In this document: positions 1 to 8,485 of the stretch, in pieces | Numbering within the stretch: the stretch's first letter is position 1 | Layout of the letters: every line of letters begins with the position of its first letter | NCBI GenBank assembly: GCA_032718475.1 | Contig: JAUCBJ010004821.1 | Coordinates: 1-32,534 of the forward strand | Origin: Nemertoderma westbladi | Taxonomy: Eukaryota > Xenacoelomorpha > Nemertodermatida > Nemertodermatidae | DNA: 32,534 nt | Direction: 5' to 3' | Translations under genes and position numbers: made by a program | Notes under the pieces: model-generated | The model's database searches: none | What the model was told of the DNA's origin: nothing | What the model saw: the letters and a program-made list of their open reading frames with translations, nothing else

Positions 1-702
1 ACTTGTACTTCTTGGTGATGGGTACGAAATTTGGTGCTAGCACCAAAAGTTGTCAAATTACGCCGAAAAATACAAGTAGCAATGATCTGCCATATTTGAA
101 ATGAATTCCATTAGAATCAGCGCCCTAGAAAACCTGAAAATGTGAATTTATAGCATCGTATAAGTGAATTAAAAATGTTGTGTTCTAACTGAAAAGTGCT
201 GGTTACTTGTTTTTTTCATTTTTTTCCTACGCGTTGGGGACTAAACAGCCATTTATGGTAATCATATCATTTTTAAATATTTTCCAATGTATTTTGCGTC
301 CCAGAAAACCTGTATTGAAAAACAATTAGCCGAAAAATGTGTGACGGGATCCGAGAATCCCGACTGGTGTTGTTTATGTACGCGTCAGCCGCACCGTGTG
401 ATGGAAAAGGAATTTGTTGTTCCGACGTTCTTAATAATATAGATATATATGTGATGTACAGATGTAAATACAATAGCAGATAGCAACTGGTTATATGTTA
501 ATAGACCAGTAATATGGGTGACGGCGGTGACGGTCTTAAACTGTCACCGTACTGCCATGACTGTACTGAGATAACTGAGCGACTGAATAACACCGACCAG
601 TAATATACTACACTACCTTTGGCCGTGTTACTCAGCTGATGGCCTGCTGTCCCCCCATTGGCCGACAACCTAATTCTCGCCCTGAACATTGTGGGAGTGT
701 TT

Positions 703-727
703 CCCCCCCCCCCCCCCCCCCCCCCCC
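703..727. repeat. Poly-C run of 25 bases
   Basis: An uninterrupted C homopolymer inside the 588-bp insertion. Its length is likely to be unstable or poorly measured. Other C or G runs occur at 1119-1139, about 14204-14214, 15680-15689 and about 28329-28346. Confidence 0.9.
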
Positions 728-828
728 GCTGCTGTTACTCTCTCTCCTTGAGGTACCTTGACCTCTAACCTCTATTGTGTGAGGCCCTTTGGGGTTTGTC
801 GTCCCCGTTGCCGTTTATTGGGGGTGGT

Positions 829-855
829 ACGAGGTTGATTGGCAATCAACCTCGT
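829..855. repeat. 27-base near-perfect palindrome
   Basis: Two 13-base arms (ACGAGGTTGATTG and CAATCAACCTCGT) flank one central base, with no mismatch. It lies about 75 bases from the right end of the 588-bp insertion and could fold as a hairpin or extrude as a cruciform. Its role is unknown. Confidence 0.85.
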
Positions 856-1183
856 GCTTCCCAATATTGCTTAAAGGCCCTGCTTTCCCACTTATTGGGG
901 TTGGTGAGGCGGAATTGAATACGCTCACAAAATGTAACTTTCAAATTTTGTGAAAATTGTGCACTACTTGTAATTTTGGTGCTGTAATATTACCACCCCA
1001 GTACATTTTTTCGAAAATCTTTTTTCGGTCGGATCCACACTAGTGATACCTACGTACAAACAAAAAATCAGACGTTTTCGTTAATATTTGTAGATTTTAG
1101 AGGGAGGGGTCAATATGACCCCCCCCCCCCCCCCCCCCCGGTATTTTGTACAGCATTTTATAGCCCGGTACTAATAGGGTTAA

Positions 1184-2100
1184 GGATTTATGTAATAAAA
1201 TTTTTCCTAGGCTTAAAAATACGTTACCTTAATGAATGCAGAAATAATTAGCGCAAATTTTGATACATGTTTGAACGTGTTAAACCAAAGTAGCTACATT
1301 TCATTGCAGTTAATGTAAATGTTGGTTTCTTAAAAAAAGTGAAAGTATTTTGTTCTCATGTAAATTTATCGCATTTAAAAAATAAAAGTGGCGATATATT
1401 TGTATTTAAATTAATCGCCGGTCTTCCCTCTATAAGAATAATGTTCATTTGAAAAAATTGATTGCATTTATATTCAACCAGAGGGCCCAACATAGAGTTA
1501 GGTAGGGGTCGGCTAGCTAGCTTGTTTTTGGCCTGTAGTTCTAGAATGCAATTTAGCTATACCGATCACCAACTGTGTTCTGACGTCTAACATGGTCCTC
1601 CATCCAAAAATAATAGTCTCGTTAATTTACCGAAGGTATTGCGCTTAACGCCGCCAGAGCCCGTACTATAAAGAATTATATCAAAATATCAATTTGTTGT
1701 AAAAAAGTGGTCTCTTTTTGAATGGCCTCAAAAAGGCCGTGTATATATAGTAGGCCATGCGAGCGTTATATAATATGCTATATCTCAAAAACGGCACGAC
1801 AGATTTGGAAAAAAAAAAATTTTCTGCAGCGGTTTTCTGTCAGCCATATCTATCGTTTTATAAAATAAAAAGATTGCCTCCAGGGGTCGTATGATACATT
1901 TGTCCTTCCGTGTATATTTAGTATTCCATGACCCAACACAACCCCCAACCCACGCTGCCTCATCCCCACCCGCTTTGACACAAGTGTCTCTGCAAGGTGT
2001 TTCATGAACATCTGAGTTTCTGCCCCCAAACACCATCAGTTGAGCACACGAGAGGAGTGAAGTACATACAGCGTGTCTCGCATGGCTCCTGATAGTGGGC
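1184..2100. other. Non-coding stretch, nothing recognised
   Basis: AT-rich sequence between the TTAA of the left TIR element and the stop codon of the minus-strand LINE. The part next to 2100 may be the 3' untranslated region of that LINE. No gene, TIR or tandem repeat could be supported. Confidence 0.5.
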
Positions 2101-2808
2101 CTACTTGACACGTTCCCTTTGGGTGAGTAAGGTCTCAGCAGAGGCATTTGATCGAACATAGGAATTAGCGTCGAGATTTATAATCGAAATGTCGAAAGAT
2201 ACCACAACCTGGTTCGCCCAAACACCTCTAGAGACCATATCTGCCCTCATTCCATCGACTGCTCGCCCATTAGTGTCCAGGTGACATCCAGACAAGGTGA
2301 CCTCCCACTTAACATTGGATGAGCCAAAGGCCTCCGCAAGGAGGTCTCTAAAGATGTCCCTAACCTCATCATGCCGACGAATAACCAGGCCTCTAACCTT
2401 ACAGCTAATGGCATGTGCTGTGCTAAACGCATCACCGCACCTCTCACAATTAACGGGAAGGTCAGGCGGTGACAGGCCATAATGCAGAGCGAGGCCATTA
2501 CGGAATGAGTGTGGGTGTAGATCAGTGTTGTCAATCGGCGATGGTTGGGCTGTGAGCCAGCTACCAGTCTTGTACTGTGCTGCCCGATTTACTGTACAAC
2601 GCTGGTCCGGAGGAAGATCCATGAGTGCCTCGACGAATTGGGCTTTGTATGGTCTTCCTACATTCTTTAAGGGCCTCGTTGAGCAAGCATTGTGGTCTGC
2701 CACAAGTAACTCCCTGCAGTTCTTGATGAACTCCGCAACCTTTGTTGTGCCTAGTGATGATGCAAGGTGTGAGGGTCCACAACGAATAAGAGGATCCCTG
2801 ATCCCCAA
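2101..2808 (-). pseudogene. LINE C-terminal CCHC plus restriction-like endonuclease-like domain
   Basis: The longest open block of the LINE (about 235 codons). Near the middle is CERCGDAF...H....C, a C-x2-C...H-x4-C knuckle, preceded by HYGLSPPDLP. It is followed by a pattern that could be a PD-(D/E)XK-type active site: an acidic residue in KWEVTL, an Asp in GMRADMVSRG, and VVSFDISIIN. In R2-group LINEs a CCHC knuckle next to such a nuclease sits after the RT and nicks the target DNA. That role here is inferred from domain order only. The ORF ends at its own TGA at 2101-2103; its true start lies upstream in the RT, in another frame. Confidence 0.5.
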
Positions 2809-2894
2809 GCTGCCATGTCAGACAGGAAGAAGCAGTAGAGGTTCGAGTGTTTGACTGGGAGTAGATCCAAACAGAGCTGGAGCATATTGGTCAA

Positions 2895-3310
2895 CTAGGC
2901 CGGAACGAATCGGTGTAAGTTCTCACTCTTTTGGATTGCACACCCAAAGGAAATATTCCGACTGTAATATTCTGACTGTAGGCAATGTGTTAGAGCAGTG
3001 TGAGCCATCTGGGGGAACTGAGTAGCGACCTCCGATAGAACCCTGGTGGAGTGTGTCCAGCCAGACACCTGCAAGGAAATCATTCCTACCAGCAGAATCA
3101 CCAACATAGCCTCCAAGAAAACAGTGGACGGACACCACTGCGCACACACACTGCATCTTCAAGCCCAGGTTTAACAACCAGCTGACATTTGAAGGTTTGG
3201 CGAAATACCCAATTGAAGACCCCAAGTGCTGGAGTTCCTGGAGCCAATTGTACACTGCCTGTAGTCGGCCGACTGCAGAGGCATCGTCCGCATACCAGCA
3301 TTGACAACGG
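2895..3310 (-). pseudogene. LINE reverse transcriptase, motif C (YADD) and thumb region
   Basis: The block begins around CWYADDASAVGRLQ, the catalytic YADD at 3283-3294, and continues through LGSSIGYFAKPSN and HCFLGGYVGD, which match the region after motif C in this RT group. The reading then moves to a second frame (LSEVATQFPQ..., stop at 2895-2897), so there is at least one frameshift near 3000-3050. The two Asp residues of YADD are intact, although the gene as a whole is broken. Confidence 0.6.
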
Positions 3311-3319
3311 TCTTCCATT

Positions 3320-3800
3320 GGAGCTGGAAGAGCTGTTGATTCCTCAGCAGATTGCTGCGATATTGTACCTTGTATCGATGCTGAAGCCATGGGGTACATT
3401 TCAGAATCTGGACAAGTCTTTGGGAGCTCCACTGAAACGGGAGAATCTGCATCTGGGTGCACCGCAGAATTTGGAGAAGCTGCAGTTAACACCACAGAAG
3501 AGGTGGTAACCTCCAGAGAAGAGTTTCACCGAAAAGGATGACACTGTTGGGAGAGTTGTTGAAAATGTACAAAAACTAGTTAGTGCCTCTGAAATGGGAG
3601 AAAAAGTTTCGTTTTCTGTTGAAGCAAGAGAAAACACTGGGAGTTCCACTGAACCAGGAGAAACAGAAGGGAGCACTGTTGAAAATGGAAGAGACTTAGT
3701 GAGAGCCCATGAAAAAGGATAATCCACTGAGAATGCCGTTAGAACTGGAGTTTCCATTGTAGGAATAGCTGAATTGGTGGGGACATCACCGGGAACAACA
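3320..3800. repeat. Degenerate repetitive insert inside the LINE RT palm
   Basis: Between motif B (TQGDPLAM) and YADD, where this RT group normally has only a short loop, lies nearly 500 bp built from diverged short repeats of the type ACTGAA..GGAGAA (plus strand), with TGTTGAAAATG and GGGAG as recurring words. On the minus strand it reads as Ser/Pro/Phe-rich protein (for example LPFSTVLPSVSPGSVELP). On the plus strand it reads as Glu/Gly/Thr-rich (SSTEPGETEGSTVENGR). Units are too diverged to fix one period by eye. It may be a minisatellite or another inserted repeat. Confidence 0.5.
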
Positions 3801-4056
3801 CGTAAGGCTTGGCTTAAAGGAAGCGAGGTGCACCCATAAACACCCATGGCAAGAGGGTCACCCTGAGTGAACCCCACCTTACTCCACAGGGGCAGATTAT
3901 CCTCTGCAAGATAGAGTGTCGCATGTCCATTGTAGGCATTGAACATAAAACGGGAGCACCTATGCCGGCAGTTCCACAGTGCCACAGAATGGCTGATTGA
4001 ATTGAAAGCATTTCAGGCATCCACGAGCAACATACAACCCGACTGCTCTTCCTCAA
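3800..4056 (-). pseudogene. LINE reverse transcriptase, motifs A and B
   Basis: Motif A reads MLLVDA-stop-NAFNSI; the TGA stop is at 4013-4015, directly after the catalytic Asp-Ala. The frame continues into a block with FNAYNGHATLYL and then FTQGDPLAMGVYG, the motif B region, followed by LPLSQAL. The frame then runs on into the repetitive insert. The TGA within motif A alone would abolish RT activity of this copy. Confidence 0.6.
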
Positions 4057-4065
4057 ATAACTACG

Positions 4066-4356
4066 TCATTGAGTGCACCTCATGTCAGTATTGGTTGTCA
4101 AAACCATGCAATTAGCGAGGAGTCTGTAAGGTACCTCTCCAATTCCAATTGGTCGCACACCCGGCTTCTTGTCTAAAGCTATCAGTCTACAAGCACGTAG
4201 GGCATGAATTTCACCCCAGGGCACTACTGTGTTCGCTAAACGTCGAGCAAGGGCTGCATAAGCTTCCCGTAGCCGGGAACTGTGGGTATCGTAGCGTGTA
4301 AGCAGCGAATGCCAAAACTCTGCATTGCCTCGCATATTTTGGGCAACTTTCAGCAC
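4066..4356 (-). pseudogene. LINE reverse transcriptase, N-terminal finger block
   Basis: A short open block carrying LRACRLIALDKKPGVRPIG followed by IGEVPYRLLA. This is a highly recognisable finger motif of the RT group to which the downstream YADD block belongs. Upstream in the same frame are SSRLREAYAALARRL and NTVVPWGEIHALRA, also in the expected order. A stop after MRCTQ ends the frame before motif A. Confidence 0.65.
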
Positions 4357-4418
4357 AACCTGGGCTGTGATATCGACATCCTCGAAAGAAGACCTGCCTT
4401 GTTGGTCGCAAAAACTTA

Positions 4419-4778
4419 TCAGGGAGGCGAGATTGGATCAGGGTGATTTGCTTCCAGCACCTGCCAGACGGAGACCCCTGCTCTCTGGCCTTCTGCCTGT
4501 GAGTTTGGGTCAAGGACCCCACCACCATCCCGATCAGTAACCCCCCTGAGTGCAGCAGGGTTCTGGAAGGTAAGCACCTTATGATTGAATATGCGGGCAG
4601 CATCGTGAGTGGAAGATCTTCCAGAATTTCTACGTGATGAGGTGAACTTCATGTTACAACGCTGGGCGTCCCAAATCAACTGCTCAAATTCCACATGTTC
4701 CCACATACCGAAGCGGCGTAATATGGTTCTCCGTATGTCGGCTCCCTTATAAACCTGTGGATCTCGTTGGAAAATCAC
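4419..4778 (-). pseudogene. LINE N-terminal block
   Basis: An open block with HDAARIFNHKVLTFQNPAAL and VTDRDGGGVLDPNSQAEGQ, which in related elements lies just upstream of the RT fingers. A frame change near 4420-4450 separates it from the next block. The LINE similarity fades near 4780, so the 5' end is probably truncated about there. Confidence 0.5.
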
Positions 4779-4789
4779 GGCAGCAATTA

Positions 4790-5709
4790 CACTATATTAC
4801 AAATATATTACAAATACACCATATTCTAGAACATTTTGTTAATCCCAATCGTAGCAGTGCAACAATGCAATAACTCTATAATCATACTATTACATAGCTA
4901 TTCATACATAAACAAAGTGTTCCAGATTATGGTGTATTTGTTAAATAGAATGACATAGCCACGCCCAGGTGCAAAACCATGCAAGAATTAAACGCTCATA
5001 TCTCAGCTATTTTATGACGAAATTCAGATTGTGATGCATATTTGGAATCCTTGCGTGGCCAGCTTTCCAATTGCTATATGGTTTAAGAGTAGAACTCTTG
5101 TAACTTGTACAATATCGGCTGAGACACCTTTTTCAAATGCTTGTAGTTAAAGAATGAAAGCGAAAATAATAACTATATATGGCATTGTTCATAAAATAGC
5201 ACTTTATAGCGTCACGGCATGAAATAATAGAATGACGGCCTTTTTCGTTTTCTATAGGTAAACCTATAAACGTGTGAGTTTTTCTTTATAAATAAATAAT
5301 TTAGAGCTATTTTCATTATCTTATATTATTTATCCGTGGAAAATAACTAATTGTAATACAAGTACTGGTTTTACGGTGATTGTCGAATATTTATAAATAA
5401 ATCAATATACAGTATATCCCTATTACAGATGAATTGCGTAGATAGAATATATACTCGCGCACAAGAGCGCAAACCAGTTACACTGGCATTTATTTATCAA
5501 TAGAATAAAAGTCCAAATTCAAATTTAAAATGATGGTACAATATAAAACAAACAGATATTGATAAAAAAAATATATATTTAATTGATGTTAAAATATTCC
5601 AAGATTCGCTTGTGTTTTTGTTTAAAATTCAGACCTAACACGCTATATGTCACCTTAATAAAAGATACGGTTAGAGTTTCTTGCATTGTTAGAGACCCCG
5701 GCCTTATTT
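4790..5709. other. AT-rich stretch without recognised genes
   Basis: No ORF, TIR or tandem array could be supported. The part adjacent to 5710 should be the 3' untranslated region of the CR1/L2-like LINE, whose stop codon is at 5710-5712, but its 3' end was not located. Confidence 0.5.
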
Positions 5710-5848
5710 CTAATTTAACCAAGTTCGTGTGATAAAGACCATTGAGCAAATTTGACAGTGATGGTATCGGAAATTAATTGATGCCGACTTGTATGTGCTT
5801 CCCAATCCTTGATATTTAAGCTTCTTATTCTCAAGTAGTAATATTAAT
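5710..5848 (-). pseudogene. C-terminal end of CR1/L2-like LINE, cut off by BEL/Pao insertion
   Basis: With the BEL/Pao element and one copy of its AATAC duplication set aside, the LINE frame that ends at 21849 on the far side continues here without a break for about 45 codons. It stops at TAG (5710-5712). The tail has a Cys-x2-Cys-like patch (HHCQICSMV) near its end. This shows that BEL/Pao jumped into an already resident LINE. The LINE is broken elsewhere, so it was probably already inactive. Confidence 0.65.
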
Positions 5849-5853
5849 AATAC
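5849..5853. repeat. Target-site duplication of the BEL/Pao element, left copy
   Basis: AATAC directly abuts the TG of the left LTR. The same five bases follow the CA of the right LTR at 21849-21853. Five-base duplications are usual for BEL/Pao integrases. Confidence 0.9.
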
Positions 5854-7047
5854 TGTTCGCGCTTTCAGACCTTTAGCAGTTTAACCTGCCAAATTTAGAT
5901 GTCTTCTAGATTATAAATCGACTTTAGCCTATGAAGAGTATTGGATACACTACATTAGCCGAAGCCAGTCTATGCGCGACCATTCACCAGCTGGATATAC
6001 CCGGGAGACTGGATTCGGAAGCTTTGACCTTATTGCGGTGTAGGCCTACTGTATTATTCGACTGATCGTTAATATATAATTTCTGACAAATATTATTAAC
6101 TTTCGGGAAATATTAACAGTTCCTTTAGGACGTGGCGCTCTAAATATGTAAACAGAGTTATGACTTATACTAGACACAACGGGATGGCTATGGATTCACG
6201 TATAAAGCGCATTCTTTAGGAGATGCTTTGTTATCAGTCACAATCATGCACACTACCACACAATGCTGCACACCGATCTGCCGACCTTCACTAATTTTAG
6301 TCACATATAGAGAGAACAACAACCGACTCATGTAGTGCCTATGAAATAGCATTAGATTCACTCCAAAACCACTTTAATGTAAGTCGCAATTGTTATATGT
6401 AACCGATCTCTCTAACCTTCAGTATATCAAGAAGATTGGGGTTTCTGATTATTGATCGATATTATCCAAATATAACAATATTCCATCAACTGATATAATG
6501 AATAACCGACAGTAAATAGCAGTAAAAATGAGGTGTTTGTAGTTGACAATATGATTTGACACACTGACTTGTGATTAGTTTGTGTGGCGTTTGATTAGAT
6601 AACAGATATACGTTTCTATGATCAAGCCTACTAATGTTTGGCTAAAGCCTGAAAACATAGAGATTCCAAAGCCGGTCTTCTGGCTGTGGACAAAATACAC
6701 ATACTGACTCAATTGCATGAGTTTCTGTATACAATCTCCAACACAGAGTCAAAAAGCGCTCTGATTGGCCGACCGAACAAAGAGAGAACAGAGAACAAAT
6801 AAATGTTACACGTGAACATATCAGCTGTTAGATGTCGTCATGGTAACTACACTGTGTCAAGAAGATTTTAGCGTATTGCGACATAAAATTGCTAGTTATG
6901 TCCGCTAAAGTACACATACAGAAGAAATGGCTTTTTATGTCCACTAAAACACCGGTACAGTAAGGAAACGGCTTTTTATGTCCGTTAAACCAACTACAGA
7001 GTACTTTGCGGGGAAAATAACCAGCTAATTCCGCAAAAGCTTTTACA
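5854..7047 (-). repeat. 3' LTR of the BEL/Pao element
   Basis: 1194 bp, starting TGTTCGCGC and ending CTTTTACA on the plus strand. It matches the other LTR with about 12 substitutions and two indels of 3 and 7 bp, roughly 1% divergence. It should hold the polyadenylation signals used by the element; none could be assigned with confidence. Confidence 0.92.
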
Positions 7048-7062
7048 CCGCTCCCAGAAAAT
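7048..7062 (-). promoter_or_regulatory. Polypurine tract before the 3' LTR
   Basis: On the minus strand the bases just before the LTR read CTGGGAGCGG and then TGTAAAAG. A purine-rich stretch in this place is where plus-strand DNA synthesis starts in LTR retroelements. The tract is short and has one internal C, so the call is positional. Confidence 0.5.
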
Positions 7063-7125
7063 GGGATTTAATTCTATAAAATATAAAAAATCACAGTTTC
7101 TAAAATATAGAAATACTCTAAACAG

Positions 7126-8485
7126 TTAGTCTTTCTTACGCGGACGGCGTTTACGCAGTTTTTTGAGGCTAGCAAGAGTCCTTTTCTCTTTGGGGGGAGC
7201 CACTTTACTAGGAGGGCTATAACTCCTGGGCGAAGGGTGCAATACAATTGCATCGGAAGGTTTAGGGTTACGGTCGATGTCTCGTCCATTTCGATATGCT
7301 TCTCCTCGAGCTGATTTTCCTCCGCTTATCGTTGGATGCGTTCGTCCAAAACTCTTGCGGAGAATAGGGTCGTCCAAGTTCGATATCTTCTTAGAGATTC
7401 TGAATTTCCTGATCGAACTGAGATAAAGTTAATTCGTTTACCGCTTGGACTTGTTGCTGCAATTTATGTTTCTCTAAATAATTGTAGATTCCTTTTTCGA
7501 TCTTTTGACGAATAGTGTCCAACGCGTTTCGTACAACTCTCTCCTCCGCCTCGGTGACAGGTTGTATCTGGTTAAACAGGGACGATGATACGGGTGAATG
7601 GCGATATTAGATGTCCGCGTCCCAATCCGACTAGGTAAGATGGGCGAATATTTAGGGAGCCCACAACCGGAGTGCCACCGACTAACTGTTCGGGTAACAT
7701 TAGATCTTTGAACAGTGAGTACGGTTCGGGAGGATCCGTGATACTATTAGGATCAAGAGTCTGAGGTCTAACTAGGGAATGAGGAGGTCTGACCGAGTAT
7801 TCCGGAACTCTGATCATAGGTTTATTTAAGGATCGTTTGAATCGAGCGAGCGTAGGTGATACATCGAACAAGTTTCGCTCGAAACTCCCGTAAATATAGC
7901 GAGTAAAACCGTGTTTAAAGCAACGTCTCCGCAGATGTTTATGTCTTTCCGTTTGTTGGTTGGGTCTTGGGCATTCATCGCAATAATACCAAAGACGCAC
8001 GTCTTGTAGGGGAAACGAGGGTGATATTTATTCGGTTTTACAACGTTTCTCTCAAGAATTCCAAATATATGTTGGAGTTACTGCGTTTATCCGGTTCTTT
8101 AACGTCTTCTCTTTCGAGTCGATTTCGAATAGAATTTTCGCATTTGATTTTCAGTTTATCGTTCCGACTCCGCTGGGTAGGATACTCAAAACAGTACCAT
8201 ATCCCTTTCGGTGTCGACATCGTCCGTATCGTGTAAATCGATAGGATGACCAGTAGTTAAGAAGTCCATATGTGTACCATTACAATGCGTATAGCGAGCA
8301 GTGAATTTTCGATAGTCCAATCCACGCGTAAGTTGCTCCTGGGACATCGGCGGTTCGATATAACGACCATCGTCCTCCGTAGTAGTTGGACTAGCGTCAC
8401 TGCGTATTAAGCTATCAACAAACGCTTGCAACGGTAGAGTATATTTCTCCCTGATACCAAGATCATCTTCTATCAACTGAGTCAT
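7126..8485 (-). pseudogene. Extra BEL/Pao gene between pol and 3' LTR, unknown function, frameshifted
   Basis: About 450 codons in element orientation, readable as six successive blocks in shifting frames: 8485-8186 (starts MTQLIEDDLG), 8220-8038, a short bridge near 8040-8000, about 8010-7572, about 7600-7391 and about 7400-7126. The N-terminal part is acidic. The middle has YYCDECPRP followed by ERHKHLRRRC, a possible Cys/His metal site. Next comes a proline-rich stretch, then a charged helical stretch (EEKxxR-like, with QKIEKGIYNYLEKHKLQQQ), and a very basic end (KKLRKRRPRKKD). No signal peptide or membrane span is seen, so it is not an obvious envelope gene. I do not recognise the family. 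It may be a nucleic-acid-binding accessory protein, but that is inference. Confidence 0.5.

Larger units (their letters stand above)
341..928. mobile_element. Unclassified 588-bp insertion with 7-bp target duplication
   Basis: The interval is absent from the sister copy, which at about 15505 reads straight through GCCGAAAATGTAAC. Here AAAATGT occurs on both sides (334-340 and 929-935), as expected of a target-site duplication. The insert starts GTGACG and ends CGCTCAC, giving only a weak inverted terminus (GTGA/TCAC). It holds a small hairpin near its left end (CGGGAT/ATCCCG), a 25-base C run at 703-727 and a near-perfect palindrome at 829-855. No credible ORF is present. The superfamily is unknown. 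Confidence 0.6.
1..1179. mobile_element. Right part of a TTAA-type (piggyBac-like) TIR element, interrupted
   Basis: The right terminus reads TAATAGGG followed by TTAA (1180-1183), identical to the right terminus of the complete copy at 14191-15745. Positions 1-340 and 929-1179 align almost base for base with about 15170-15745, including the palindrome GGTGCTAGCACC at 33-44 and the G-run/TCAATATGA/C-run motif at about 1101-1139. The left end lies outside the window. The copy is split by a foreign insertion at 341-928. No transposase is visible, so this is a non-autonomous member. The piggyBac-like label rests only on the TTAA duplication and the CCC-starting TIR. Confidence 0.75.
2101..4778 (-). 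mobile_element. Decayed LINE-like retroelement (RT plus C-terminal CCHC/endonuclease-like domain)
   Basis: Going down the minus strand, conserved blocks appear in protein order but in different frames. They are an N-terminal block with TDRDGGGVL (about 4560-4510), an RT finger block with LDKKPGVRPIG (about 4180-4140), RT motif A (about 4030-4000), a motif B block with FTQGDPLAM (about 3870-3840), motif C YADD (3283-3294), and a C-terminal CCHC plus endonuclease-like domain ending in a stop at 2101. Stops and frameshifts separate the blocks, so the copy is a fossil. The combination resembles LINE-like RTs common in aquatic animals whose endonuclease follows the RT. The clade is not certain, and no target duplication was identified. 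Confidence 0.65.

Noticed and set aside
273-689. Two short minus-strand ORFs near the left edge
   Set aside because: They cross the junction and interior of non-coding mobile elements and carry no recognisable motif.
341-928. Helitron identity for the 588-bp insertion
   Set aside because: The ends are not TC...CTRR, and a target duplication is present, which Helitrons do not make.
1785-2159. Minus-strand ORF of 124 codons overlapping the LINE end
   Set aside because: It overlaps the LINE C-terminus in another frame and has no recognisable content outside it.
7126-8485. Envelope gene in the BEL/Pao element
   Set aside because: No signal peptide, hydrophobic fusion segment or membrane anchor is visible in any of the readable blocks.
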